48,251 nucleotides of DNA from Legionella sp. 515359 (GTDB lineage Bacteria > Pseudomonadota > Gammaproteobacteria > Legionellales > Legionellaceae), in the NCBI GenBank assembly GCA_025941565.1, contig JAPCYN010000028.1, positions 1 to 48,251 on the forward strand, in the 5' to 3' direction. The notes beneath the pieces are model-generated. The model saw only the letters and a list, made by a program, of their open reading frames with translations, was not told the origin of the DNA and did no database searches. Made by a program: the position numbers and the translations under genes. Positions 8,547 to 18,534 of this stretch are shown in pieces. Every line of letters starts with the position of its first letter. The stretch's first letter is position 1.

Positions 8547-9893
8547 ATGAAAATTTACGAATCTCATCTGGTTAAAGTACTCACCGACATTCGCCAAAAA
8601 AAACATTCAGGGTTATTGCATTGTGGCCGGATAAGCAGAGCCGTGGGCCTTACTCTGGAAGCTAAAGGTTTTAATCAACCCGTTGGGGCACGCTGTTTTA
8701 TTACTATTGATGAATCACGCACGATTGAAGCCGAAGTAGTTGGTTTTAGCCAAGATCGTGTTTATTTGATGTCTATAGGTGCGATTCAAGGGCTAGCTCC
8801 AGGAATGATTATTACTCCAACTGGACGTGTGGCACAGGTTGAGGTAGGAAATCAATTACTAGGGCGTATTGTAAACGGTTCTGGTGTTCTTATAGATGAT
8901 GGGCCACCCCTTGAGTTAAGTGATGCATATCCTATAATTTGCCCAGCAATTAATCCCTTAAAAAGAGCTGTTATTGATACGCCTTTGGATGTAGGGATAC
9001 GTGCAATTAATGGTTTACTTACTGTTGGCCGTGGACAACGAATCGGATTATTTGCCGGGTCGGGAGTGGGAAAATCTGTTTTGTTAGGAATGATGACTCG
9101 TTTTACCAAAGCGGATGTGGTTGTTGTTGGCTTGATTGGGGAGCGTGGTAGAGAGGTCAAAGAGTTTATCGAATTGAATTTGGGTGAAGAGGGTTTAAAA
9201 CGCGCAATTGTTGTTGCAGCACCTGCAGATGAAAGCCCTCTAATGCGCTTGCACGGCGCTAAAGTAGCTACAAGTATTGCTGAGTATTTCCGTGACCAGG
9301 GCAAACACGTACTCCTGCTTATGGATTCATTAACCCGTTTTGCTCAGGCGCAAAGAGAGATTGCTCTATCTATAGGTGAAGCACCAGCAACCAAAGGTTA
9401 TCCACCTTCTGTCTTTACCAAATTACCCAAACTTGTCGAACGTGCGGGTAATGGAGAACCAGGTAGTGGTTCGATTACTGCATTTTATACAGTTTTAACG
9501 GAAGGCGACGACATGCAAGACCCCATCGCGGATGCTGCACGAGCTATTTTGGATGGGCATATTGTTTTAAGTCGCTCTATTGCTGAAGAAGGACAATATC
9601 CTGCTATTGATTTGGAGGCTTCGATTAGTCGAGTAATGCAAACTATAGTATCCGATCAACAAATGAATGATATGTTACTATTCAAAAAGTATTTATCACT
9701 CTATGAAAAAAACAAAGATTTTATATTGCTTGGTGCTTATGCCAAAGGAAGTGATCCTAATCTTGATAAAGCCATTCAAGCCAGAGATAAAATTCGAGAG
9801 TATATGGTGCAAGCGACCAGCGAACAGGTTGTTTATCAGGAAAGTGTGAGCATGTTATCCCAGTTAGCATCATCTTTAGGAGCTAATGGATGA
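8547..9893 (+). CDS. fliI: Flagellum-specific export ATPase FliI
   Basis: A 448-residue F1-beta-like hexameric ATPase of the flagellar type III export system. The Walker A motif AGSGVGKS is at residues 170-177, followed by VVVGLIGERGREVKEF, Walker B HVLLLMDSLTRFAQAQRE and the export-ATPase signature EAPATKGYPPSVFTKLPKL. Start follows AGGA in the tail of fliH, three bases after its stop. It works with FliH and FliJ, which flank it. The gene overlaps fliJ by four bases (ATGA), consistent with coupled translation. Confidence 0.96.
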   Translation: MKIYESHLVKVLTDIRQKKHSGLLHCGRISRAVGLTLEAKGFNQPVGARCFITIDESRTIEAEVVGFSQDRVYLMSIGAIQGLAPGMIITPTGRVAQVEVGNQLLGRIVNGSGVLIDDGPPLELSDAYPIICPAINPLKRAVIDTPLDVGIRAINGLLTVGRGQRIGLFAGSGVGKSVLLGMMTRFTKADVVVVGLIGERGREVKEFIELNLGEEGLKRAIVVAAPADESPLMRLHGAKVATSIAEYFRDQGKHVLLLMDSLTRFAQAQREIALSIGEAPATKGYPPSVFTKLPKLVERAGNGEPGSGSITAFYTVLTEGDDMQDPIADAARAILDGHIVLSRSIAEEGQYPAIDLEASISRVMQTIVSDQQMNDMLLFKKYLSLYEKNKDFILLGAYAKGSDPNLDKAIQARDKIREYMVQATSEQVVYQESVSMLSQLASSLGANG

Positions 9894-10342
9894 GTCAGCG
9901 TTTGGAACGTTTAAAACAACTTTTTCAGATTAAGAAGGAAGCAACTTATGCTGCCTATCAAGAGCTTTTAAAAGCGCAGGAGCAATTCAAGCATAATAAG
10001 TTAAAGCATGAGCAGTTAGTGGCTTATCGACAGGATTATTTAAAGCAAGTGGAGCGAATTGGAGAACAAGGAACAATAGTTGCTCGGTTACGTAATCGCA
10101 TCGATTTTATTAGCCATTTGGACACAGCTTTAATACAATTGAATGCACATTTGGCTTATTTGGGAAAAGTAAGGACTAAAGCTGAACTCAATTACAAACA
10201 GGCAAAAATTTCTGAAGAAGGAGTTAGCCAATTGGTAAATCGGGTTAACAAGAGTGAACAACTCAAATTACAGCGCATCGAACAAAAAGAAAATGATGAG
10301 TATGCGCAAAAGCAATGGTATAGTAAAAAAATCAATGAGTAA
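9890..10342 (+). CDS. fliJ: Flagellar export chaperone/stalk protein FliJ
   Basis: A 150-residue, highly charged, all-helical coiled-coil protein of the normal FliJ length, overlapping the end of fliI. FliJ inserts like F1-gamma into the FliI ring and escorts export chaperones. Sequence conservation in this family is low. The call rests on size, predicted coiled coil, and position immediately after fliI. Its stop codon overlaps the ATG of the following large envelope gene. Confidence 0.88.
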   Translation: MSQRLERLKQLFQIKKEATYAAYQELLKAQEQFKHNKLKHEQLVAYRQDYLKQVERIGEQGTIVARLRNRIDFISHLDTALIQLNAHLAYLGKVRTKAELNYKQAKISEEGVSQLVNRVNKSEQLKLQRIEQKENDEYAQKQWYSKKINE

Positions 10343-13300
10343 TCAACCACTAAGTGTGAGCAAAGTATTAAAAAGAATTTGGATGCTTTTAGCTGTCCTG
10401 ATTATCTTTATGGCTGTTTTATCCAGCATATTCCGTTCTCTGACTCCCTGGGCAAAAGAATATAAGGGGGAAGTAGAACATCATCTATCCATTCTGATAG
10501 GACAACCTGTAACCATCCAAACAATGGAAACCGGATGGTATTGGTTCCAACCCGTACTTAAATTAAATCAAGTTACACTGGGTGATGATTCAGACCATAA
10601 TTTTCGTATCAATAAATTGTTAGTAGGAATTAACTTATTTAGGTCGTTATGGAGTTGGCAGATACAACCTGGTGTTCTCTACATTGATGACATGCATCTG
10701 AATTTAAGAGAAAAAGAGAATCATTGGACTATTGATGGTGTTGCAACCGATTCACTAACTCGCAGTGAGATGACCCCTGAGAAGACCAAACAAATATTGA
10801 TCTGGTTATCACAGCAAGAACACTTAATCATTAGGCATGTTTCAGCATATTTTTATTTTAGCGATGGGGGGCTGATTCCTGTAAATGGTTTAAATGTGTC
10901 AGTAGCAAATAGTGGCGGACATTATAAGTTTAAGGGGGAAGCGCGACTGGCACAAACAAGCAGTACCAATTTTCAGTTATTAGGTGATGGATATTTTGAT
11001 CCAGAGCATTTTGAAGATATTGAAGGGAAGTTTTATTTTTCCGCCAAAAATATAGCACCTGCTCAATGGCAAAGTTTATTCCCCAAAGCAACGGAGCATT
11101 TGGAGGGGGGGAAGGGCTTTATTAATTTATGGCTTGATGTCCATCATGGTGCCATTTCTTCAGTACAAGCACAGATAACCTTCAAACGACTGGCTTGGAG
11201 ATTACTGAATAATCAACAGAGCCAACTTATCCAATCATTCTTTGCTAATCTTTCCTGGAAACCGGATAATTTGGGTTGGCAGCTCCAGGCCGATCCCATT
11301 AAATTGCGTATTGGTGGTGTGACTTGGCCTGAAAATAAAGTCTTACTTAAATACAATAAAGAGCAGCAGAGTTATCAATTATTTGTAAAATCAATCATTA
11401 TTGAATCATTGTTTTCTAATGCCATTAACTGGCCCAAAAGTCTCCAGAGTATCCTGGATATGAAGCCCCAGGGAACCTTACAAGATACCCAGATTCTGGT
11501 TTCACTAAATACTAATGTTTCGTTTATTCCTCCAATTCCAGTTTTTAGCACGATTGTTGCAAATGAGCACTTGCAATCACAATCTTCAAAGTCTTTAGGT
11601 ACAGCCCAAAATGACTCTGGCTCATTACAAAAAAGTAAGGACGATTTCTCCATTAATGACTATTCAATCAATTATGTTTTAACACGATTCGAGCAGTTAG
11701 GATGGAATGCCAAAGACAATATTCCCCAAGTAAAAAACCTTTCAGGAGTTATAAATTGGCAACCCGAACAAGGGCGTTTAGAGCTTGATTCTGAAAATAC
11801 GTCCATAAAAGTCAAGGGTTATCCGGAGCAAATATTAACTTTACTTAATGGTTCTTTTGACTGGAAGGAGTTAAGTGATGGCTTACGAGTGAGTATGGAA
11901 CGATTTGTAGTAAGCCAGCCTGAGTTAACATTAAGTATGCAAGGGGCAGTCGATCAAGTGACGGACCAATCTGTCGGGCATATTCGCTTTGGCGCAGAAT
12001 TTTCGGGCAAAAATTGGCAACGATGGGTCGCGTTTTTACCTAAAAAATACATGAAACCCAAATTGTATCTCTGGCTAAAGAATGACGTGAAGCGTATTGC
12101 TGATGCCAGTGGAAGAATACGTATTAATGGTTTAGCAAAAGATTTCCCATTTGATAACAACACAGGTGAATTTGTTATAGAGAGTTATGCGAGCGGAGGA
12201 GAGATTGCGATTAACTCCAAATGGCAGGTTATAAAAGAGCTTGATGGATACATTCATTTAAAAAATCGTAATCTTAATATTGATATAGTGCACGCTAATT
12301 TCCAGGGAGTGCCTGTAAAACAAATGTATTTGCGCATCAATGACATTGGAAAAAATAAAGAAAATTTACTGGTGGTTGGAAAAATTGATGCATCTGTGCA
12401 AAAAATGATGAATTATGTAATGGCTTCGCCTTTGAGGAAAAAGCTGTCGCTTTTAAAAATGCTGTCCATAAAAGGCTCAGCCTTACTCGATTTAAATGTG
12501 CAGGTTCCTTTATATCCTGAAAATGATGATGTTCTTGCTAAAGGGAACCTGACCTTTAAAAACAATACGATTACAGTCAATCATGAATTAGGCCAATTTG
12601 CTGTGCAAAATTTGTCAGGCGGATTGATGTTTAATGAAACTGGGATAACAGACAGTTACTTGTTCGCCAGTATCTTGGGACATCCAATGAGTATCAAAAT
12701 TCAATCGGTTAAATTACCTAAACCTGCTACAACGATTGCAATTAAGGGGAAATGTACCGTTGATTCTTTGAAAAACCAATTTAAATTACCATTCCTTACT
12801 TTAGTAGAGGGTTCATTAGATGTGAACACCATATTAAAGTTAAGTGATAAACCCTCCGAGGCAGACAGCATCAGTTTTAATAGCTCTTTGCAAGGACTGG
12901 ATATTAATTTACCTGCTCCCTTGGGTAAAAAATCGAATGTACAAGCACCTCTGGAATTAACTCTTGAGCTTAATTCGAAAAAATTAATGCGCTTACGAGG
13001 TAATTACGATAATCGTTTAAGTGCTGATCTGATGTTTAAAAACACTAAAGAGGGTTATGCTTTTGACTCAGGGCAATTACGTTTAGGTAGTGCAAATGCT
13101 GTAAATCAAAGATTACCTGGACTTTCTGTAGTAGGTGTCTTAAAAGGATTTGATCTGCAAGAATGGAAGGATGTCTACAGTCAATTTTCTTCTGCAAAAA
13201 CAGGCTCAACGATATTAAATAATCTGCGAATTATCAATGTAACCATTGATAAATTCAGCTTTTTTAAGCAGCAGTTTAATACGATGATGGTCAAAGCAAA

Positions 13301-14324
13301 AATATTGCCTAATAATGATTGGTCTTTTAATTTACAGCAAAAAAATATTGCAGCCGACTTAATCTATCGTGTACCTGCGAATGAGTTAAGCGGTCATGTA
13401 CACCATTTAAACTTGGATAAGATTGATACTGCCAGTGAGGATCTTGCTGAAACCACACAAGTGCATCCCAACCAAATACCGAATCTTAATTTGCGCATTG
13501 ATAATTTATCTGTAGGAAAAATACAGGTTGGTGATGTGACTTTGAAAAGTCAATCAACTGCTGAGAAATGGAAAATGGATTATTGCCAGATTACTTCTCC
13601 GGTATATCAGTTTAATGTGCAGGGAGAATGGATTCAAAAGGAAAATCTAAATCAGACTAATCTTGACCTAAAACTGAATATCACCAATTTAGCTAAAACT
13701 TTAGAGCGATGGAATCTAACCCCTGCTGTTCATGCAAAAAAAGGATATATGGAATTTCATGGTGGTTGGAAAAAGAGTATATATCAATTTTCTCTTGCTT
13801 CGCTGAAAGGAACAATGTATCTGCAACTTAAAAATGGAAGAATTACGCATTTAAGCAAAGAGACTGAGGAAAAGCTGGGCCTCGGTAAATTATTAAGTAT
13901 CCTGAGTTTGCAGACGATTCCGCGCCGCTTACAATTGGATTTTAGCGATTTGGCACATCAAGGGTATAGTTTTGATATTTTTCAAGGAAACTTTGTTGTA
14001 AATAAGGGAATTATGGGGACACAAGACAGTTATCTTGATGGGCCTGTGGCTTATGCAAGCATGAAAGGTGATCTTGATTTGGTCAAGCATACTTATGATT
14101 TGAACTTGAAAATATCTCCGCATATCACCGCAAGTTTGCCTGTTGTTGCAACTATTGCGGGGGGGCCTGTAGCGGGTGTCGCGGCATGGGTTGCGAATAA
14201 AATTATTAACCAGAGTATGCAAAAAATTTCTGCGTACAGTTACAAAATTTCAGGACCTTGGAATGAACCTGTTGTGCAACAACTTGGCATGGTGAAGAAA
14301 CTAATGAAAAAAGAGGAATTGTAA
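10335..14324 (+). CDS. yhdP: YhdP-family AsmA-like envelope protein (DUF3971/TIGR02099 type)
   Basis: A 1329-residue protein with one N-terminal membrane anchor (about residues 15-35) and a very long, beta-rich periplasmic region. This is the architecture of YhdP, one of the AsmA-like proteins thought to bridge the envelope and carry phospholipids to the outer membrane. Recognisable parts are the early METGWYWFQPVLKLNQV stretch, the C-terminal AsmA domain (RITHLSKETEEKLGLGKLLS), and the ISPHITASLPVVATIAGGPV tail. The ATG at 10335 overlaps the fliJ stop, so translation is coupled to a flagellar operon, an unusual context for a general envelope factor. The frame is open 27 codons upstream, but inside fliJ. 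Confidence 0.88.
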   Translation: MSNQPLSVSKVLKRIWMLLAVLIIFMAVLSSIFRSLTPWAKEYKGEVEHHLSILIGQPVTIQTMETGWYWFQPVLKLNQVTLGDDSDHNFRINKLLVGINLFRSLWSWQIQPGVLYIDDMHLNLREKENHWTIDGVATDSLTRSEMTPEKTKQILIWLSQQEHLIIRHVSAYFYFSDGGLIPVNGLNVSVANSGGHYKFKGEARLAQTSSTNFQLLGDGYFDPEHFEDIEGKFYFSAKNIAPAQWQSLFPKATEHLEGGKGFINLWLDVHHGAISSVQAQITFKRLAWRLLNNQQSQLIQSFFANLSWKPDNLGWQLQADPIKLRIGGVTWPENKVLLKYNKEQQSYQLFVKSIIIESLFSNAINWPKSLQSILDMKPQGTLQDTQILVSLNTNVSFIPPIPVFSTIVANEHLQSQSSKSLGTAQNDSGSLQKSKDDFSINDYSINYVLTRFEQLGWNAKDNIPQVKNLSGVINWQPEQGRLELDSENTSIKVKGYPEQILTLLNGSFDWKELSDGLRVSMERFVVSQPELTLSMQGAVDQVTDQSVGHIRFGAEFSGKNWQRWVAFLPKKYMKPKLYLWLKNDVKRIADASGRIRINGLAKDFPFDNNTGEFVIESYASGGEIAINSKWQVIKELDGYIHLKNRNLNIDIVHANFQGVPVKQMYLRINDIGKNKENLLVVGKIDASVQKMMNYVMASPLRKKLSLLKMLSIKGSALLDLNVQVPLYPENDDVLAKGNLTFKNNTITVNHELGQFAVQNLSGGLMFNETGITDSYLFASILGHPMSIKIQSVKLPKPATTIAIKGKCTVDSLKNQFKLPFLTLVEGSLDVNTILKLSDKPSEADSISFNSSLQGLDINLPAPLGKKSNVQAPLELTLELNSKKLMRLRGNYDNRLSADLMFKNTKEGYAFDSGQLRLGSANAVNQRLPGLSVVGVLKGFDLQEWKDVYSQFSSAKTGSTILNNLRIINVTIDKFSFFKQQFNTMMVKAKILPNNDWSFNLQQKNIAADLIYRVPANELSGHVHHLNLDKIDTASEDLAETTQVHPNQIPNLNLRIDNLSVGKIQVGDVTLKSQSTAEKWKMDYCQITSPVYQFNVQGEWIQKENLNQTNLDLKLNITNLAKTLERWNLTPAVHAKKGYMEFHGGWKKSIYQFSLASLKGTMYLQLKNGRITHLSKETEEKLGLGKLLSILSLQTIPRRLQLDFSDLAHQGYSFDIFQGNFVVNKGIMGTQDSYLDGPVAYASMKGDLDLVKHTYDLNLKISPHITASLPVVATIAGGPVAGVAAWVANKIINQSMQKISAYSYKISGPWNEPVVQQLGMVKKLMKKEEL

Positions 14325-14408
14325 TCTGAGGGCAGTAGTGAAACCCAGGATTATGAGATCCCAGGGGGCCACTTTAAGCGATACATTAATTAAAAAATGA
14401 AGACTTAA

Positions 14409-14951
14409 ATGTTACATCTTATATTTGATCGTTATTGGGATATTTGTTTATTAAAAGATAGTCCAGAAAATACACCTTATTCCATTACTCGAATGGTTTT
14501 AAGTGGCATTTTGCTGGTTTTACTTATGACGATTGAATGGGATTATTCTTATTTTGATTCTTCCGAAGATCTAGTAAATAATGTATTCATCTCAGTATGC
14601 TTGGTCATCTCCTATATCGTTTATACTTATCTGGTTTTGTATCTTAAAGGATTGACTTCACGTCTTGTGCAAACAGCCACGTCGTTATACTTTATCAATA
14701 TTATCACCCATATATTGGTGATTCCTTTATTGATTCTCGCACCTTATCTATCGCTTACTAATTTAAAAAATCCATTATTTCTCTTTATTGGTATTCTCTA
14801 TTTATTTTTAAGTTTAGGATTATCCGTTTGGCAGTTTGTTATTACAGCACATATATATAAGTTCGCGTTAAACACAACAGCGATTCAATCCGTATTGGCT
14901 GCATTTGGTTTGATAGCGGTTAATATTTTAACTGTTTCTTTATTACAATGA
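14409..14951 (+). CDS. Small polytopic inner-membrane protein of unknown function
   Basis: A 180-residue protein with about five hydrophobic helices (near residues 28-42, 58-80, 92-115, 122-143 and 155-178) and few charges between them. The overall form resembles Yip1-type membrane proteins, but I see no diagnostic motif. It lies between the YhdP-like gene and mpl on the same strand, 15 bases before mpl, so it probably belongs to the same transcript. A role in the envelope is only guilt by association. Confidence 0.72.
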   Translation: MLHLIFDRYWDICLLKDSPENTPYSITRMVLSGILLVLLMTIEWDYSYFDSSEDLVNNVFISVCLVISYIVYTYLVLYLKGLTSRLVQTATSLYFINIITHILVIPLLILAPYLSLTNLKNPLFLFIGILYLFLSLGLSVWQFVITAHIYKFALNTTAIQSVLAAFGLIAVNILTVSLLQ

Positions 14952-14966
14952 GATATTAGGATTATC

Positions 14967-16331
14967 ATGCATTTACATATTTTAGGTATAAGCGGAACTT
15001 TTATGAGCGCGCTTGCTTTACTGGCACGTGATGCAGGACATAAGGTTACTGGAAGTGACGCTAATTGTTATCCACCAGTGAGTGACTTGCTCGCAGCAAA
15101 AGAAATCCCCTGGACTGAAGGTTATGACGATGTCACATTAGCTTTGCAAGCCGATTTGATTATTGTAGGTAATGCGATAAAAAGAGGCATGCCTGTACTT
15201 GAGGCTGTCATTGAATCAGGTAAACCGTACACTTCTGGACCACAATGGCTTGCTGAAAATATTTTATCCAAATATCAAGTGATTGCTGTTTCTGGTACTC
15301 ATGGTAAAACGACTACTACTTCAATGATTGCCTGGATTTTGCATCAAGCAGGGCTTAATCCAGGGTTTTTAATTGGTGGAGTATCGTCGGACTTTAAAAC
15401 CAGTGCTTGTCTTGGCTCGGGTAAATGGTTTGTAATTGAAGCAGACGAGTATGATAGTGCTTTTTTTGATAAACGTCCCAAGTTCATGCATTATCGCCCC
15501 AGAATTGCTATTTTAAACAATCTGGAATTTGATCATGCAGATATTTATCCTGATTTGGCAGCAATTCAATTGCAATTCCATTATCTGATGAGAACTATCC
15601 CTGCGAGTGGTGTTGCGCTTAAGCCTCGAGATGATAAAGCACTCAATGAAGTGATTGCGCGTGGCCAATATTCGCAAATTGAAGAGCTTGCTTTGGATGG
15701 TGATGCTCAATGGGTAGCACAATTGATCGAAGAAAATGGTTCCGCATTTAAAGTATTGCATCAAGGCAAGGAAGTAGCTGAAGTAAGATGGCCTTTAATT
15801 GGGCGTTTTAATGTGGAAAATGGTTTGGCGGCTCTTGCTGCTAGTGTAAATGCGGGCGTAACTCCCAAAGCAGCTGCTGAAGCTTTAGAACGTTTTACGC
15901 CAGTAAAACGCCGTTTGGAGGTTCGATCGACTCAACATGGGATAACTGTTTATGATGATTTTGCACATCATCCTACGGCGATTATGCGAACAGTTGATGC
16001 GTTAAAGCGTAGTAACAGACATCAACGTATTTTTGCAGTGTTGGAATTTGCATCGTATACCATGCGTACGGGGGTTCATGCAAATGAAATGGCGCACGCT
16101 CTGCAACCAGTTCATGGTGCATATGTTTTAGAACCACATGATTTCAATTTGCATGAGACTACAGGCAATTGGACCTGTCCTTATACGATTTGTAAAAATC
16201 ATGATGATATAATTAAAGAAGTGACGGATGTGGTACAAGAAGGAGATGCTGTTTTAGTTATGAGTAATCGTGGTTTTAATGGGATTCATCAAAAGTTAAT
16301 CAATGCAATAGACGAGCGATTTTCAAGATAA
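14967..16331 (+). CDS. mpl: UDP-N-acetylmuramate:L-alanyl-gamma-D-glutamyl-meso-diaminopimelate ligase
   Basis: A 454-residue Mur-ligase-family enzyme of murein recycling that joins the recovered tripeptide L-Ala-D-Glu-mDAP to UDP-MurNAc in the cytoplasm. The N-terminal LHILGISGTFMSALALLARD resembles MurC, but the Mpl-specific features are the short N-domain, ATP loop SGTHGKTTTTSMIAW, FVIEADEYDSAFFDKRPKF, ILNNLEFDHADIYPDL and VYDDFAHHPTAI. Length equals that of Mpl (about 450). The start ATG follows ATTAGGA. It is the last gene of the plus-strand run that begins with the flagellar cluster. Confidence 0.95.
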   Translation: MHLHILGISGTFMSALALLARDAGHKVTGSDANCYPPVSDLLAAKEIPWTEGYDDVTLALQADLIIVGNAIKRGMPVLEAVIESGKPYTSGPQWLAENILSKYQVIAVSGTHGKTTTTSMIAWILHQAGLNPGFLIGGVSSDFKTSACLGSGKWFVIEADEYDSAFFDKRPKFMHYRPRIAILNNLEFDHADIYPDLAAIQLQFHYLMRTIPASGVALKPRDDKALNEVIARGQYSQIEELALDGDAQWVAQLIEENGSAFKVLHQGKEVAEVRWPLIGRFNVENGLAALAASVNAGVTPKAAAEALERFTPVKRRLEVRSTQHGITVYDDFAHHPTAIMRTVDALKRSNRHQRIFAVLEFASYTMRTGVHANEMAHALQPVHGAYVLEPHDFNLHETTGNWTCPYTICKNHDDIIKEVTDVVQEGDAVLVMSNRGFNGIHQKLINAIDERFSR

Positions 16332-16334
16332 TTG

Positions 16335-16410
16335 GTAGCGCCAAAGACTGGGTGTGGCGCAGCGAAGCTTAAGAACACTTCCGAGTTTTACTGCATTTCA
16401 CCCAAGTTAT
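16335..16410. repeat. Palindromic intergenic repeat after mpl
   Basis: Starts TAGCGCC and contains CTGGGTGTGGCGCAGCGAAGC on the left and ACTGCATTTCACCCAAG on the right, forming an imperfect inverted repeat (TGGGTG and CACCCA arms). It resembles the palindrome after rarA. A role as transcription end is possible. Confidence 0.4.
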
Positions 16411-16533
16411 ATTTTATTAGCTTGTAAGTCCTCTAGCTGATGCTCCTTCTGAGTTATCCTCGAGCGTATTAGATATAAAAAATTAGAAAAAAGACTTTTA
16501 ATTCTTTTTATGTTCAATTAGTTAAATTAATAG

Positions 16534-16562
16534 TTGCAATATTTTTTATAGGTTGCTATAAA
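16534..16562 (+). promoter_or_regulatory. Sigma-70-type promoter upstream of the 16639-18522 cassette
   Basis: TTGCAA at 16534-16539, a 17-base spacer and TATAAA at 16557-16562. The predicted transcript would begin near 16569, about 70 bases before the chosen start of the first cassette gene. Between mpl and this gene (about 307 bases) there is otherwise only the palindromic repeat and AT-rich sequence. Confidence 0.6.
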
Positions 16563-16638
16563 AAATGGAGGCGTTTACATTTTAGGACAAATGACGCGTT
16601 GCAGTTATTGCGGGTCAATATTTTGCAGGAGGGACGCA

Positions 16639-17241
16639 ATGACAAAGTTTGCCGAATTTCAGCAAAAAGCAAAACGGTTAGCGACGTGTTTAGCACGAAA
16701 TTATGGACAACATGTGGGATGCTTAAGTTTTTTTTCCCTATTCATTTCTAATCATGTTGCTATGGATGATGCGACCACAATAAGTATACTGGCTCATAGT
16801 TTAGATGAAACATATGAGTTAATCCAATATGTTAAAGCCGTTAAAAGAGATCCTGAACTAACCTTGGATGATTTCAATGAATTTAGAAGAAAGGTTATTA
16901 TTGGAATGTATTTGGTCAAGTGGTTTCAATATAATTCCGCAGTAAGTAATTACCTTCATCAATCTTTGATTGATTTATTTCGTAGTCACCTAGGAGTTCA
17001 ATCCATTGAGGAAATGGACCAGGATTTTTTTAATTCATGTTTGAGCGAATTCAGTTACTATTGCACCTTTGTGTATGAGCGACGCGAAGAAAAAACATAC
17101 TTTAGTCTAAACAATCGATTAGGAGTAACAATTCAAAAGGACATTCATGAAGCAAAATATTTTTCGATTAACAAGAGTTCCTCATCCTTATATGGAGTGT
17201 ATAAAGGAATCATGGGCTCTTTAGGAATGAGCGTGTATTAA
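16639..17241 (+). CDS. Orphan protein, first gene of a two-gene cassette
   Basis: A 200-residue protein I do not recognise. It appears soluble and mostly helical, with aromatic-rich segments (SEFSYYCTFVYERREEK) and no signal peptide. The start at 16639 has a strong GGAGGG site six bases upstream. An in-frame ATG at 16591 would add 16 residues with a C-x2-C pattern (CSYC) and has a weaker, very close AGGA. The next gene begins nine bases after the stop behind an excellent ribosome site, so the two are surely co-expressed. Effector, toxin or housekeeping roles cannot be separated from sequence alone. Confidence 0.72.
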   Translation: MTKFAEFQQKAKRLATCLARNYGQHVGCLSFFSLFISNHVAMDDATTISILAHSLDETYELIQYVKAVKRDPELTLDDFNEFRRKVIIGMYLVKWFQYNSAVSNYLHQSLIDLFRSHLGVQSIEEMDQDFFNSCLSEFSYYCTFVYERREEKTYFSLNNRLGVTIQKDIHEAKYFSINKSSSSLYGVYKGIMGSLGMSVY

Positions 17242-17250
17242 GGAGGATGT

Positions 17251-18522
17251 ATGACTTTTGTCCCGCCAGCATTTGCAACATTTAGAGTCAATACGCTTAA
17301 CCTGGAAATTAAATACTCCACCTTATTAGGAAGGTATCAAGTGGTGGATAGCCAGGCTAGTGATGGATCCTCTGAAGTTCAACAATCTAGTCTTGAGTTA
17401 TTAATTGCTAGAACAAACGAAGTAATAAAATGTAAATCGGGTCGAGACACTCAGGTCGAAGTGTTTAATCTATTAATTAATGAATTGCGTCAAATTTCCA
17501 AAAAAGATAAGGAAAAAATCAAGCAAGGTACTTTATTTTTATTAGGTTCATTAATTCATCGTTATTTTCGATTGATTAAAGAATATGATGATTATAATGA
17601 ATATGCATCCTGGACTTATTTTGGCAAATGCGATGTTACGAGTTGTAAGTTATTTCAAGCCATAAGAAAAGCATTGCGACTTGAAGAAATAGAAATCGTC
17701 AAAAAGAGATATAGAGAAGAAGATTTAAAAATTCTTGATGTGGTAACTATTGTACGATCATTGGAAGTTTTTCGAGATAACATGCTGATCGAAGATAAAG
17801 AGAAAGTTCCTCGATTTATGAAATATCCTCATTTTGCTAAGGATGAAAATTTCAAAAAATATTTACAAGAAATTATCGAGGAACAAACACGACGAGGAGC
17901 AGCTTTTTTACATCGGTTTAAAGCAATTGCATTTGTTCAATCTCTAGCGATACAAATCGAAAATGAGCGACAACAGCTTGAAAAGGATATAGAGAAATGG
18001 TGTAAAGGAGTAGCAAAAGATTATAATAATTTTAATACTTTTAAAGTATTAGACAAGGAGGCAATTAATGCGAGTCTTATTAAACACGTTGAATCAGAAA
18101 CATCAAAAAATATAATTTTTAGATCGTACGGTGCTCCATTTATTCAAGATCATCTCGAATATATAGATCACAGTAGTTTTTTAATAAAAATGAAAGAGTG
18201 TTATGATTATACGTGCAGCTATATTCTTTTTGGTGGCTATGTATTGTTGTTACAACAATCAAACATGCTCGATACGGATCTATTATTTACCATCCAACAG
18301 GCTTTAGGCTTAGAGGCATCACTGTATGAGTTGACTGCGCAAGACATGTTAGACGGTGTGAAATTTCTTAAACAGTTTCTTGAAACAGAACCTCAAGCTA
18401 CTTTTGATTGTGCATTTTTTGGTGGAAAAGATAAGATGGATACCGCGATTGCGAGAGCAGAGAAAGAATTAACCTTGCAAGTGGCACCGAAAAAAGAGGA
18501 AATCTCAATACTAACGATTTGA
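17251..18522 (+). CDS. Orphan helical protein, second gene of the cassette
   Basis: A 423-residue soluble protein rich in charged helices. A segment near residues 180-260 (EEQTRRGAAFLHRFKAIAFV and ENERQQLEKDIEKWCKG) suggests coiled coil. No catalytic motif or known domain is apparent. It starts at the ATG at 17251 with AAGGAGG just upstream. The C-terminal tail ends in APKKEEISILTI, with a small acidic cluster of the type seen near the end of some Dot/Icm substrates, but this is weak evidence. The tail runs up to a palindromic repeat shared with the opposing transporter gene. Function unknown. Confidence 0.75.
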   Translation: MTFVPPAFATFRVNTLNLEIKYSTLLGRYQVVDSQASDGSSEVQQSSLELLIARTNEVIKCKSGRDTQVEVFNLLINELRQISKKDKEKIKQGTLFLLGSLIHRYFRLIKEYDDYNEYASWTYFGKCDVTSCKLFQAIRKALRLEEIEIVKKRYREEDLKILDVVTIVRSLEVFRDNMLIEDKEKVPRFMKYPHFAKDENFKKYLQEIIEEQTRRGAAFLHRFKAIAFVQSLAIQIENERQQLEKDIEKWCKGVAKDYNNFNTFKVLDKEAINASLIKHVESETSKNIIFRSYGAPFIQDHLEYIDHSSFLIKMKECYDYTCSYILFGGYVLLLQQSNMLDTDLLFTIQQALGLEASLYELTAQDMLDGVKFLKQFLETEPQATFDCAFFGGKDKMDTAIARAEKELTLQVAPKKEEISILTI

Positions 18523-18534
18523 TTTTTATGCAAA

